DNA of 42,580 nt, from the NCBI GenBank assembly GCA_937949745.1, contig CALECM010000098.1, forward strand, positions 1-42,580, read 5' to 3'. Within the stretch, counting starts at the first letter, position 1; each line of letters starts with the position of its first letter. Shown here piece by piece: positions 25,070 through 33,716 of the stretch. Origin of the DNA: an uncultured Bacteroidales bacterium (GTDB lineage: Bacteria; Bacteroidota; Bacteroidia; Bacteroidales; WCHB1-69). A program made the position numbers and the translations under genes. The notes under the pieces are model-generated. The model was not told the DNA's origin, ran no database searches, and worked only from the letters and a program-made list of their open reading frames with translations.

Positions 25070-26152
25070 CTAACTCATGGGGTTTTCTTTCGCTATTTTC
25101 CGGATAACCTCAACAAATTTTTCAGGCTCTTCCATATTAGGGGAATGAGCAGAGTTTTCGAAGGTGAAAAAATCTTTCTTGGGTGCACTTATTGTATCAA
25201 GATATTTTTTTGCAAGAGCAGTAGATACCTGATAATCGTATGTGCCTTGTATAATATAAAATGGGATTTCAAATGAAGACGAAGATTTAAACAAGTCATC
25301 ATTAAGAATGACTGGAAATAAATGTTGCATCGACAAATCAGCCCCGATAAACCAGTTGATTTTTTCGCGCGCCGTGTATCCTTTGAATAAAAACATAGCT
25401 TTGACTATATCTTTAAAATCAAGTCCTCGATGCAAATGACCTATTCTATATTTATTTATAATTTCTGTCCTGACTTTTAAAAGATAATCAAGTTGAGGAA
25501 AGTCATCTGCATACGGGTCGTATTTTGAAAGTTTTTCTATAACCTCGCTATCATCTGTTTCCTTCGCGTGCTTTAACATATACTCATAAGCTAAACGTTC
25601 CGATTTTGTTTGGCCTGTCACTTGGCCGATGCCGATATATGCAATGTAATTTTCAGGGTATTTTTCAATAGTCTTAACGCTGAGATACGTTCCCCAGGAG
25701 TGCCCTAAGAGATAAATTTTATCTTGTCCAAAACGTGATTTCAAGTATTCGGTCACTTGGCGTGTATCCTCAATCATCTCCTCAACGGTCAACCTACCCG
25801 TAGATTTAGTATAAGTCATACCCGATCCGCGCTGATCCCAATAACAAATGGTAAAATACTTTTCAAGCAACGGTTCTTTTTCCAAGTACGAGATAAATTG
25901 TAGCATCGGAGTTCCCGGTCCGCCGTGCAAATAAAGTATTACAGGGTTTTGGGGATTTTCTCCTCTTATGAATATACCCTGTTTTATTCCATTAATTTCA
26001 ATAAATAACTTCTCGGCAATAGAACCTTTAATCCGTTTTCCATCTGCATCTTTCAATGCAGTGAGTCTGCCGGGACTGTTTATCCCGACTACTATCAGCC
26101 CCATAAGGGCAACACCCATAATTGACAAAATAATTGCTATCATAATTTTCAC
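25070..26152 (-). CDS. Membrane-anchored alpha/beta hydrolase (S33 / proline iminopeptidase-like)
   Basis: The 360-residue protein begins with one hydrophobic helix (about 3-23, signal anchor or uncleaved signal) and then an alpha/beta hydrolase fold. HGGPG (76-80) is the S33 oxyanion motif, WDQRGSG follows, GHSWGT holds nucleophile Ser152, GTYDYQVS the likely acid Asp, and NSAHSPNMEEP the His. These are the marks of prolyl aminopeptidases and related hydrolases; the substrate is not predictable, and the membrane anchor suggests action outside the cytosol. It is divergent from, and shares a control region with, the LuxR-type regulator gene. Confidence 0.87.
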   Translation of the reverse strand: MKIMIAIILSIMGVALMGLIVVGINSPGRLTALKDADGKRIKGSIAEKLFIEINGIKQGIFIRGENPQNPVILYLHGGPGTPMLQFISYLEKEPLLEKYFTICYWDQRGSGMTYTKSTGRLTVEEMIEDTRQVTEYLKSRFGQDKIYLLGHSWGTYLSVKTIEKYPENYIAYIGIGQVTGQTKSERLAYEYMLKHAKETDDSEVIEKLSKYDPYADDFPQLDYLLKVRTEIINKYRIGHLHRGLDFKDIVKAMFLFKGYTAREKINWFIGADLSMQHLFPVILNDDLFKSSSSFEIPFYIIQGTYDYQVSTALAKKYLDTISAPKKDFFTFENSAHSPNMEEPEKFVEVIRKIAKENPMS

Positions 26153-26211
26153 TATTTTTTTGAGAATACTTTTTAATTGGTTTCGATTCCTGTCTTATCC
26201 ATAATTAAATC

Positions 26212-26219
26212 TATTTTTG
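26212..26219 (+). promoter_or_regulatory. Probable -7 element of the LuxR-type regulator gene
   Basis: TATTTTTG (TAnnTTTG), 26 bases before the ATG at 26246. It is 2 bases from the -7 element of the opposing hydrolase promoter. Confidence 0.55.
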
Positions 26220-26221
26220 CA

Positions 26222-26253
26222 CAAAGGTATTGCAGATAACAGTATATGTCAAT
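26222..26253 (-). promoter_or_regulatory. Promoter of the alpha/beta hydrolase gene
   Basis: On the minus strand ATTG (26250-26253), 20-base spacer, TACCTTTG (26222-26229), close to TTTG-N19-TAnnTTTG. It overlaps the first codons of the divergent regulator gene, so the two promoters cannot easily be used at once. Confidence 0.6.
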
Positions 26254-26992
26254 TACTAATTTTAGCTATAATCATACGCTTATGGACAAAAACAAACAGG
26301 AAATCTGGAAAAGACACAAAGGGTATATAGAATTGCTATCCAAAGTAAATAACAGCAGTGTATTTGTCGCAGAATATAAGGCTGGCTATATATTCCTTTC
26401 TGATAATTTCCAACTGTTTGGATATGATTCTCAAATAATAAACTCACAAGAAATAGACCCTTACTATTTCGAAGCCAAAATTCATCCTGATGACCGGGAG
26501 ATTTTAAGTAAAGTTCAAAATAAACTAATGGATTTTATTTTATCTCTACCGGTTGGACAAAGGAAAGACTATAAGCATATATATGAGTTTCGAGCAAAGA
26601 ATGCCGGAGATGATTATATGCGGATTATACTACAGCAACAGGTATTGGAATTGGATGCGGACGGCAATCCCTGGCTTTTGCTGGGAATTATTGATGTGTC
26701 ACCAGATAGCTCCGTTTTTGAACAAATAAAATTGCGTATCATTAATTACAAAACAGGCGATGTCGTACCATTTTCTTTTATTGAACAGAAAAGTGATATT
26801 AAACTTTCTGAAAGGGAAAAAGAAATATTAGAACTTGCTCGCAGAGGTTTACAAAGTAAAGAAATTTCGGAGAAACTATTTTTAAGCATTCATACCGTAA
26901 ACAAACACCGACAAAATATTATGCAAAAGATGAATACTAACAATGTGCTTGAAGCAATTGATTATGCCAGAAAACTAGGGTTGTTAGACTAA
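26246..26992 (+). CDS. LuxR-type transcriptional regulator with PAS-like sensor domain
   Basis: The 248-residue protein has an N-terminal PAS-fold-like part (about 25-150, with the PAS hallmark IHPDDREI and a closing ILQQQVLELDADGNPWLLLGIIDVS). The C-terminal LuxR/FixJ helix-turn-helix (about 187-245) reads LSEREKEILELARRGLQSKEISEKLFLSIHTVNKHRQNIMQKMN. There is no phospho-acceptor receiver domain. This two-part layout is common in Bacteroidota regulators that sense small molecules or redox. The divergent hydrolase gene is the obvious candidate target. Confidence 0.88.
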   Translation: MSITNFSYNHTLMDKNKQEIWKRHKGYIELLSKVNNSSVFVAEYKAGYIFLSDNFQLFGYDSQIINSQEIDPYYFEAKIHPDDREILSKVQNKLMDFILSLPVGQRKDYKHIYEFRAKNAGDDYMRIILQQQVLELDADGNPWLLLGIIDVSPDSSVFEQIKLRIINYKTGDVVPFSFIEQKSDIKLSEREKEILELARRGLQSKEISEKLFLSIHTVNKHRQNIMQKMNTNNVLEAIDYARKLGLLD

Positions 26993-27035
26993 TTGCTTCT
27001 CATAATGGCGGACATTAAATATGTTCTTCATTTAT

Positions 27036-27527
27036 TTATTCTTGAATATCTGTAATTTTGCGACTCATCATTATATAATCCTGAAAGGTACCATCTTTGA
27101 TCCAGCCTTGCTTCTTATACAAATTTATAGCAGGAAGATTATCACGATGAACGCCCAAAGACAGTTTAGAAACGCCGTATTTAACAGACAATTTATATAA
27201 CCTATTCATCAATTCGCCTGCGATTCCATTTTTTCTATACTGCGAAACTACTGCAATGGTAATTTCCGGCAATTGTTCATTAACGGAATGACCTAATCCG
27301 GGTAAATTACGAATCCATGTCGCACCAACTAATTCACCTGATTCCGTTTCGGCGATTATACCAAATTCTTTTTCTTCCGACCAGCCCTTAACATATATTT
27401 CTGTGTCGGGAAATTCATGTAATTTATCAGGTTCTATAAAAACTCCCGAAGCAATACAAGATTCCAATAACATTGATGTCATAAATGGAATATCACTCGC
27501 TGTTGCTTTTCGACAGGTTATTTGCAT
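27036..27527 (-). CDS. GNAT-family N-acetyltransferase
   Basis: The approximately 163-residue single GNAT domain opens ITCRKATASDIPFM, has motif A as IAVVSQYRKNGIAGELMNRLYKLS (RxxGIA), and LGVHRDNLPAINLYKKQGWIKDG as motif B. The substrate is unknown. The start is set at ATG 27527: the promoter at 27557-27587 puts transcription start at about 27550, leaving a leader of about 20 bases, whereas the ATG at 27545 would have almost none. Confidence 0.87.
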   Translation of the reverse strand: MQITCRKATASDIPFMTSMLLESCIASGVFIEPDKLHEFPDTEIYVKGWSEEKEFGIIAETESGELVGATWIRNLPGLGHSVNEQLPEITIAVVSQYRKNGIAGELMNRLYKLSVKYGVSKLSLGVHRDNLPAINLYKKQGWIKDGTFQDYIMMSRKITDIQE

Positions 27528-27556
27528 CTCCAAATTTTCTTTCATTTTTTGAAAAA

Positions 27557-27587
27557 CAAAGATACAAACAATATTCAGGCTCTCAAA
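27557..27587 (-). promoter_or_regulatory. Promoter of the GNAT gene (perfect consensus)
   Basis: On the minus strand TTTG (27584-27587), exactly 19 bases, then TATCTTTG (27557-27564): a full match to the Bacteroidota housekeeping promoter. Confidence 0.8.
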
Positions 27588-27770
27588 TATTTAATGCTTT
27601 TTGCCAGCTTTGTGTACCACTCCCATAAGCAGTCATTTCACCGAATGGTATTTTTCCCTTTCTATATGCAAAGTATTTACGGCTTCTTAACCTCTTTGAA
27701 GTTAAAGTCCAAAAGTGATTATTTCATTTGTAGCCTAAAATAATCAACTGTATTTCCAAAAGATTATGAC

Positions 27771-27778
27771 TATTTTTG
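27771..27778 (+). promoter_or_regulatory. Probable -7 element of the DJ-1/PfpI gene
   Basis: TATTTTTG (TAnnTTTG), 24 bases before the ATG at 27802. No clear -33 box. Confidence 0.5.
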
Positions 27779-27801
27779 CCTTGTAATTGAATGAAATAAA
27801 T

Positions 27802-28407
27802 ATGAAAAAAGAGATCATTTTTGTATTGTTAAACCGTTTTGCTGACTGGGAACCCTCATTTACCGCCGTTTGCCTGAATGCAGGTGTCAAACCCGGAAGG
27901 CCGCTTAAATACATGACAAAAACCCTTTCCCTCACCAAAGAGCCCATTACTTCTATTGGTGGATTCAGGGTTTTACCGGATTACGACATCCGTTCTTTGC
28001 CCGAAGAATGTGCCGGATTGGTGCTGGCAGGCGGAGATAACAACTGGTTCTCGCCCGAAGCGGAATCATTAGTCCCTTTAGTAGAAAAAATGATTCGGGA
28101 GAACAAGCTGGTTGCCGGGATCTGCAATGCTTCGGTTTTTCTCGGTAAACACGGATTCCTCAATCATGTAAAGCACACGAGCAACTCGCTCGAATATTTG
28201 AAGAATACAGCAGGCGAAAAATATACCGGTGATGACCATTATATCGAAAAACAAGCCGTCCGCGACGGTAATATCGTTACCGCCAACGGAACTGCTCAAC
28301 TGGAATTTTGCCGCGAGATATTATATGCAGTGAACGCAGATGAGCCGGAAATTATTGAAGAAAGTTATTCGTTTTACAAAAACGGTTTCTTACCGAACGG
28401 AGAATAA
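27802..28407 (+). CDS. DJ-1/PfpI-family protein
   Basis: The 201-residue protein has the class I glutamine-amidotransferase-like fold. The nucleophile elbow is AGICNAS (Cys at about 108), preceded by LVLAGGDNNWF, and the early ADWEPSF carries the acidic residue that usually activates the cysteine. Members act as stress chaperones, glyoxalases/deglycases or proteases; the variant cannot be named. The start is ATG 27802 (an in-frame TTG at 27787 is less likely given the -7 element). Confidence 0.88.
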   Translation: MKKEIIFVLLNRFADWEPSFTAVCLNAGVKPGRPLKYMTKTLSLTKEPITSIGGFRVLPDYDIRSLPEECAGLVLAGGDNNWFSPEAESLVPLVEKMIRENKLVAGICNASVFLGKHGFLNHVKHTSNSLEYLKNTAGEKYTGDDHYIEKQAVRDGNIVTANGTAQLEFCREILYAVNADEPEIIEESYSFYKNGFLPNGE

Positions 28408-28543
28408 TCTTATCCAACCCACAAGAAAATAAGGAAATTTCCTTTAGGACGTCATTCTCAATCCTCCATGAAATGGACTCACGGAAGTCATTACTGCTAC
28501 GGCAATTAGATCAAAGTGGTTAAAAAATGCACCTATCTGCATT

Positions 28544-29041
28544 TTATTCTCCATAGTCAAGCAGGTTATTTAAACCAATGATTTCGCAACCTTTACTTTC
28601 GTAATAATGAAGCATTTCATCAATTTTCTTTTTATCATAACTCGTAATACAATCTGATAGGACATTCACTTTATAATTGGCCTTAGTCAGGTTATAGCAG
28701 GTAGATTTGAGACAGGCAACAGCATCCGCCCCCGTTATGTAGAATTCATTTATTCCGTTTTTATTGATAAAGTCAGCGAACTCTTCACTGGTTAACGCAT
28801 TTCCTTTGTATTTTGTGAAAACGTTTTTGGATACTATTTTCAGGTCCGGGGCTAATTCAGAACCGCGCGTATTCGGTTTAAAAGTCCTGGTGCCGGCTGA
28901 CAAATTCTCATGTCTAATATAAATAACAGGAATCTCATGATCTACTGCCCAATCTATGGCGTTATTGATGTTGCCAATTATTTCCTTGTAATTCTTGGTT
29001 ATATCGTTTTGAATATCAATTATGACTAATACTTTATTCAT
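28544..29041 (-). CDS. Isochorismatase-like cysteine hydrolase
   Basis: The 165-residue alpha/beta enzyme has the family's catalytic triad in place: Asp9 in VIIDIQND, Lys77 in VFTKYKGNAL and Cys110 in GADAVACLKSTC. The fold covers nicotinamidases, amidases and isochorismatases. A substrate cannot be assigned. It stands alone, converging with the DJ-1 gene. Confidence 0.9.
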   Translation of the reverse strand: MNKVLVIIDIQNDITKNYKEIIGNINNAIDWAVDHEIPVIYIRHENLSAGTRTFKPNTRGSELAPDLKIVSKNVFTKYKGNALTSEEFADFINKNGINEFYITGADAVACLKSTCYNLTKANYKVNVLSDCITSYDKKKIDEMLHYYESKGCEIIGLNNLLDYGE

Positions 29042-29296
29042 TTTTCTTACTTTTTAGAGTCCTTTTCGGATAGTTTATATTTGTTTTAACATTCAATTCC
29101 GCTTTTCATTGTCCAGTTGTGCTTCAAAAGTTCTAATTTAATCGGATTGCTCAACTTATGAAATAATTCCACCATCTTGTTTTTTGGTTAATGTTCTACC
29201 AGAAGAATAACAGGCGTTTAAAAGCGAACCATCTTAAAACTGTTTTCGGTCAGAATGTGAGTTTCAGATCAATAACCAATATCAAATGGAACACGT

Positions 29297-30436
29297 TTAC
29301 TGTTCAACCAGTTCGAAATCATGTTTTTCAAATTCATTTCCGTTGATTATCACGGCAACCTGATGAAGTCCGGGATGAAATTTCCTTGTTGTTACTACTT
29401 TAAATGAGTGTTTCCGGGTAATATAAGTAATTGAATTTTCCGCATATTCTTTTTCACTGATTTTACAGACTTTCCTGGATAATGCTCCATTAGCCTTTTG
29501 GTAATAAAGTCCGTATTCAAGACGGATTTTGTTTTTTTCATGGTTGTTATTCACTAATTTAAAACTGAATTCCAATGAATTGCCCACTTTAACCACAAGC
29601 GTTACAATTTGAAAGTCCTCAATATTTATATTTTCCGCGGAACCCAAACCGAATAGCTCTAATATTTCCGGATTACCTTGCTTTAAAAGTGTCCGACAAC
29701 CGTGCTTAATGACCCAATCTATTTCTTTTGATTTGCCGTGCCATTTTTTCGCCAGATCAATCACGATTTCAGGATTGTCTTTCGCAATATCATTTAAATT
29801 ATTGGCAACACTCAAACGCACGGATCTTGCCGGGTCGTTTTTAAGATTTTCCAAAATCGGAATGATCGGTGCCGGATCTTTTTTCAAATTCGGCAAAGCC
29901 ATCGCCCAGGGCAGGCGTGGACGGCAACCTTCCGACGCAAGACGCCTCACTCCCCAATGTTCGTGCTTCGACCAAGCCAACATCTGCGCCATCATTTGGT
30001 CCGGATATTTTATAATAAACGGATGGGTAACAAATTCGCAACTGGTAAACTGGGTGATTTTCTCTATCGCTTTAACAGAAGTTTCGTAATCATCCAGTCC
30101 ATACTGTTCTACGTAATTATCTAAAATCGCCCCATACTCCAGTGTTAATCCAAACTTCGTATCGTCTATTATGGAAAAATCGGGTTGGGTCTTTTCCACA
30201 TAATCCAATAACTCAAGTATTTTAACGATGGCATCTTTGTAATTTTCCGGCAAAAACTTTTTCAGGACTGTTGTAATATGCGCGACACGTTGTTTCAATT
30301 CTCTGTTTTCCCACTCATCATCCATGATCTGGGATATAAATTCGCGGGTGTCAAGGTCTTTGATAATAAGTTTCAGGTCTTTCGTAAATCTATCGAAAAA
30401 CTGTTCATTGTACATGTATTTAAAGGCTTCTGCCAT
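29297..30436 (-). CDS. AlkC-like DNA glycosylase with C-terminal Ig-like domain
   Basis: The 379-residue protein has a helical HEAT-like-repeat domain (about 1-265) with HWGVRRLASEGCRPRLPWA (159-178), the signature of AlkC/AlkD-type DNA alkylation repair proteins. After it come residues 268-379, rich in beta strands (IVTLVVKVGNSLEFSFKLVNN, KIRLEYGLYYQK, FHPGLHQVAVIINGNEF), consistent with the Ig-like extension known in some AlkC proteins. Members excise methylated bases without base flipping. The link to repair fits the nearby MGMT-like gene at 33717. Confidence 0.85.
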   Translation of the reverse strand: MAEAFKYMYNEQFFDRFTKDLKLIIKDLDTREFISQIMDDEWENRELKQRVAHITTVLKKFLPENYKDAIVKILELLDYVEKTQPDFSIIDDTKFGLTLEYGAILDNYVEQYGLDDYETSVKAIEKITQFTSCEFVTHPFIIKYPDQMMAQMLAWSKHEHWGVRRLASEGCRPRLPWAMALPNLKKDPAPIIPILENLKNDPARSVRLSVANNLNDIAKDNPEIVIDLAKKWHGKSKEIDWVIKHGCRTLLKQGNPEILELFGLGSAENINIEDFQIVTLVVKVGNSLEFSFKLVNNNHEKNKIRLEYGLYYQKANGALSRKVCKISEKEYAENSITYITRKHSFKVVTTRKFHPGLHQVAVIINGNEFEKHDFELVEQ

Positions 30437-30808
30437 ATTTTTAATTTTATGTTCTTAATTGAGAGGATTATTTCAATTTCTACTTCACTATTCTTGTTCT
30501 ATCACCCACATTACATAAAACTTATATCGATCCGGATGTAGTGGAAATTTATATCCAAAAGTACAGCCAATTTTTCACATATTCATGAGTATTCTTTATT
30601 TAACTATGATTTTATGCAGGTTTATTTACAGAGAATTGATATTGTAATATTTCCGAGAATTCGGAAGATAGAGCTCCTATTCTCAGCAAAAACGGGTAAT
30701 ATCTCTTAAAAATCTTCAATTCAACCATAGCAGGTTTTTTATTCCTCGACTTAAACCCATATCATTTCCTAAATTTAAGCACCTAATATATGGAATCCCG
30801 GAACTTTA
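30437..30808. other. Intergenic region without a recognisable gene
   Basis: AT-rich, with no credible ORF, RNA or repeat seen. It separates the minus-strand AlkC-like gene from the promoter of the plus-strand run. Confidence 0.6.
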
Positions 30809-30839
30809 TTTGGATTTTCCTTTTTAATTATTAATTTTG
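30809..30839 (+). promoter_or_regulatory. Promoter of the five-gene accessory run (perfect consensus)
   Basis: TTTG (30809-30812), exactly 19 bases, then TAATTTTG (30832-30839). Transcription would start near 30846, about 20 bases before the ATG at 30867, which supports that ATG over the in-frame TTG at 30837. Confidence 0.8.
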
Positions 30840-30866
30840 GAAAATGAAATTGAAATAAATCATACT

Positions 30867-31721
30867 ATGGAAATAAAATCTCTTGGTAATACAAGCTTTG
30901 ATGACCTGTTTATGGCATTCGAACAGGCTTTCGCCGACTATGAATTGCAATTAAACAAGGATGAACATGCTAAGATGCTTAAACGGCGCGGGTATAACCC
31001 CGGACTATCCTTTGGCGCCTTCGACGGTGACAGGATAGTTTCTTTCACCTGTAACGGGATCGGAGATTTTTATGGAATACCGACGGCCTATGACACAGGA
31101 ACCGGGACGCTTAAGAATTACCGCGGTCAGGGTTTAGCTACACAGGTTTTTGAATATTCCATTCCTTATCTCAAAGAAGCGGGAATAAGCCAATATCTGC
31201 TGGAAGTACTCCAGCATAATACAGGAGCAGTTTCCGTTTACCGGAAAATAGGTTTCGAAATCACACGTGAATTTTATTATTTCAAATCAGAAAAAGAGCA
31301 GATCATCAATGAGGAAAAAACCATTGATCAGCCCTATGTGCTCCGCCCGGTCAATATCAATGAATATACAGAGTTGATTCCGGCTTTCTGGGATTTTGAA
31401 CCGTCATGGCAGAATAGCATTGAATCCGTTAACAGGTCTGCGGAAGATTTTATTTGCATGGGAATTTTTACAGACGAAAAACTTATCGGCTATAGCGTTT
31501 TTGAACCTTCATCCGGAGATGTCACCCAAATAGCAGTCGACAAAGGATTTAGAAGGAAAGGTTTCGGATCCTTATTATTTAACGGGATGATCCGTTCCAA
31601 TCATGGCGATACCATAAAAATCGTCAATACCGATATTCGTTGTGATTCGATAACCAATTTCCTAAAAGCAAAAAACATAGAACTGAAAGGGAAACAATTT
31701 GAAATGATGAAACTTTTGTAG
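30867..31721 (+). CDS. Double-domain GNAT-family acetyltransferase
   Basis: The 284-residue protein holds two GNAT domains. The N-terminal one has motif A LKNYRGQGLATQVFEYSIPYL and motif B LEVLQHNTGAVSVYRKIGFEI. The C-terminal one (from about residue 150) has VDKGFRRKGFGSLLFNGMI. Tandem GNATs of this size include aminoglycoside- and mycothiol-type acetyltransferases, but no specific substrate motif is visible. First gene of a same-strand run reaching 34175. Confidence 0.87.
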   Translation: MEIKSLGNTSFDDLFMAFEQAFADYELQLNKDEHAKMLKRRGYNPGLSFGAFDGDRIVSFTCNGIGDFYGIPTAYDTGTGTLKNYRGQGLATQVFEYSIPYLKEAGISQYLLEVLQHNTGAVSVYRKIGFEITREFYYFKSEKEQIINEEKTIDQPYVLRPVNINEYTELIPAFWDFEPSWQNSIESVNRSAEDFICMGIFTDEKLIGYSVFEPSSGDVTQIAVDKGFRRKGFGSLLFNGMIRSNHGDTIKIVNTDIRCDSITNFLKAKNIELKGKQFEMMKLL

Positions 31722-31742
31722 AGAAATATTAAATGGATAGTG

Positions 31743-32303
31743 ATGAGTGAAATATTGTTATTTCCCGACAGGAAAGCTTTCCGGGAATGGCTCGACAAGA
31801 ACGGGACACAAAACGACGGCGTATGGTTATTATTCGGTAAAAAAGGCGGACCTCCCACTCTTTCAGCCGGTGAAGCGCTGGAAGAAGCGCTTTGCTACGG
31901 ATGGATCGACGGACAGATACAAACTCTTGACGATCATAGCTATAAAAAATATTTTGCCCGGCGTACGGCGAAGAGCCATTGGTCGGAAAAAAATAAAAAA
32001 TTAGCCCAAACACTTATTGAAAGAGGATCCATGACCACACATGGTCATCATGCCATCGAACAAGCCAGAAAAAACGGGTCCTGGGAAAATTCCGAACGTC
32101 TACTTATCGGTGAGGAACAGATCAATTTATTTAAACAACTTATCCAACCTTATGAGCCTGCCTATACTAACTTACTGGGCATGTCACCGTCGATACAAAA
32201 GACTTATACCGGATTTTACCTGGATGCCAAATCGGACAAAACCCGGCAATCACGGTTGGAGAAAATTATTGAAAGGCTTAACCATAATTTGAAGCCGATG
32301 TAA
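31743..32303 (+). CDS. YdeI/OmpD-associated family protein
   Basis: The 186-residue protein matches the YdeI-type family: LLFPDRKAFREWLDKNG..GVWLLFGKK, EALEEALCYGWIDGQI, and FARRTAKSHWSEKNK. The GWIDG and SxWSxxN motifs are the family signature. Members occur widely as accessory, stress- or peptide-resistance-linked proteins; the biochemical activity is unknown. ATG 31743 is chosen over GTG 31740. It follows the GNAT gene by 21 bases. Confidence 0.85.
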   Translation: MSEILLFPDRKAFREWLDKNGTQNDGVWLLFGKKGGPPTLSAGEALEEALCYGWIDGQIQTLDDHSYKKYFARRTAKSHWSEKNKKLAQTLIERGSMTTHGHHAIEQARKNGSWENSERLLIGEEQINLFKQLIQPYEPAYTNLLGMSPSIQKTYTGFYLDAKSDKTRQSRLEKIIERLNHNLKPM

Positions 32304-32366
32304 CTCCATACGGATTGATAAAACTGTAAACAGCGCATTCATAAATCCACTGAATATTTCGTTGAT

Positions 32367-33170
32367 ATGGACTATAAAAAAATAAATCGCGACGCATGGA
32401 ACAAGAAGACGGTCATTCACCTCGGATCACCTTTTTATGATAATGAAGCGTTCCTCGACGGTGAAAATACATTGAAAGAGATCGATTTAGGTCTTCTCGG
32501 CAATATTAACGGCAAAACCGTTCTTCATCTACAGTGCCACTTCGGACAGGATACGATCTCATTGTCGAAGTCAGGCGCCCGGGCAACGGGTGTGGATATA
32601 TCCGATACGGCTATTGAAAAAGCGCGTGAGTATGCGAAATTACTTGGGACGGACACAGAATTTATCTGTTCAGATTTGTACGAACTTCCGCGATTTCTGG
32701 ACAGCAAATTCGACGTTATTTATACGAGCTATGGAGTAATAGGCTGGCTCCCGGATATAGAACGTTGGGCACAGGTAATATCGCATTTTCTTAAGCCGGG
32801 CGGCGAATTTGTGTTTGTAGAATTTCATCCTTTCGTCTGGATGTATGATACGGATATGAAAAATATCGTATACCGCTATTTTAACGGGGAACCATTCGTA
32901 GAACAGATAAAAGGTACATATGCCCAACGGGATGCGGATATCGAATATACGACGGTAAATTGGAACCATGCTTTAAGTGAGGTAATAGGAAGTTTATTAC
33001 GATCAGGTATTTGTATCGAAGATTTCCGGGAATATGATTACTCACCGTATGATTGTTTTCCTAATACCGTTAAAATAGGGGAAGATAAATACAGATTCGC
33101 GCATCTTGGAGATAAAGTCCCGATAATTTATGCTTTAAAAGGAAGAAAATCAAAAAATACCCGCAAATAA
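32367..33170 (+). CDS. Class I SAM-dependent methyltransferase
   Basis: The 267-residue Rossmann-fold enzyme has motif I KTVLHLQCHFGQDTISLSK, GVDISDTAIEKAREYA (acidic SAM-ribose-binding Asp), SDLYELP, and YTSYGVIGWLPDIERWAQVISHFLKPGGEFVFVEFHP as motifs II-IV. Aromatic-rich C-terminus. Small-molecule methyltransferases look like this; a target cannot be assigned. The next gene begins 1 base after its stop, so they are coupled. Confidence 0.88.
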   Translation: MDYKKINRDAWNKKTVIHLGSPFYDNEAFLDGENTLKEIDLGLLGNINGKTVLHLQCHFGQDTISLSKSGARATGVDISDTAIEKAREYAKLLGTDTEFICSDLYELPRFLDSKFDVIYTSYGVIGWLPDIERWAQVISHFLKPGGEFVFVEFHPFVWMYDTDMKNIVYRYFNGEPFVEQIKGTYAQRDADIEYTTVNWNHALSEVIGSLLRSGICIEDFREYDYSPYDCFPNTVKIGEDKYRFAHLGDKVPIIYALKGRKSKNTRK

Positions 33171-33171
33171 A

Positions 33172-33696
33172 ATGGCATACGCAGTAAGCGGATATCCGGA
33201 TTTAAGTAATGATGATCACGATATGATCCATAATTACCGGAAAAATTATGACGAATGGCTTTATAATGTGGTTAAATCTCATTTTAGCTTTGTGTTTCCT
33301 ACTAATATTCTTACGGAAAAGGAATTTAAGTCGGAAATCAGGGAATTGGCCGCAGGATTTCGTAAAATAAATTTTGTTATTCGCTGTGCCATGGTCAATA
33401 AGGACTCCTTTTCGGATTGGTTTCATGTTTTTTTAGTGCCCGACGAAGGGTATAGCAATATAGTAAAATTACACGATCAATTATACAGTTCCCGCTTGAA
33501 GGACGAGCAGAGGCTGGATATAGATTTTATCCCGCATATTGGAGTCGGCACTTCCAGAGATCAATATAAATGTAAAAAAATGGCGGATGAATGGAATCGT
33601 CAGGATTTTCAGATCGCAGGTACTATCTCCCGATTGGTTATTGTGGAGTTTAACGGCAAAGAAGTCCTCGACCTGGAATATCTTCCACTGGAATAA
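33172..33696 (+). CDS. 2H phosphoesterase (2'-5' RNA ligase-like) family protein
   Basis: The 174-residue protein has two half-domains. The first carries SHFSFVFP (H37-x-S39), a proper 2H motif. The second carries FIPHIGVG (H122-x-G124), where the usual Ser/Thr is replaced by Gly. If active it would open or make 2',3'-cyclic phosphate bonds on RNA or nucleotides; the second motif makes activity doubtful. Starts 1 base after the methyltransferase gene. Confidence 0.75.
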   Translation: MAYAVSGYPDLSNDDHDMIHNYRKNYDEWLYNVVKSHFSFVFPTNILTEKEFKSEIRELAAGFRKINFVIRCAMVNKDSFSDWFHVFLVPDEGYSNIVKLHDQLYSSRLKDEQRLDIDFIPHIGVGTSRDQYKCKKMADEWNRQDFQIAGTISRLVIVEFNGKEVLDLEYLPLE

Positions 33697-33716
33697 CCAT
33701 AATTAAACATACGGAT

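Noticed and set aside
28431..28444. A 14-base palindrome AAGGAAATTTCCTT between convergent genes
   Set aside because: No loop, so a poor terminator, and no evidence of an operator role.
29086..29175. A 29-codon minus-strand frame (starts MVELFHKLSNP) upstream of the isochorismatase-like gene
   Set aside because: Protein-like composition but too short, no family recognised and no promoter; could be a gene fragment, not supportable.
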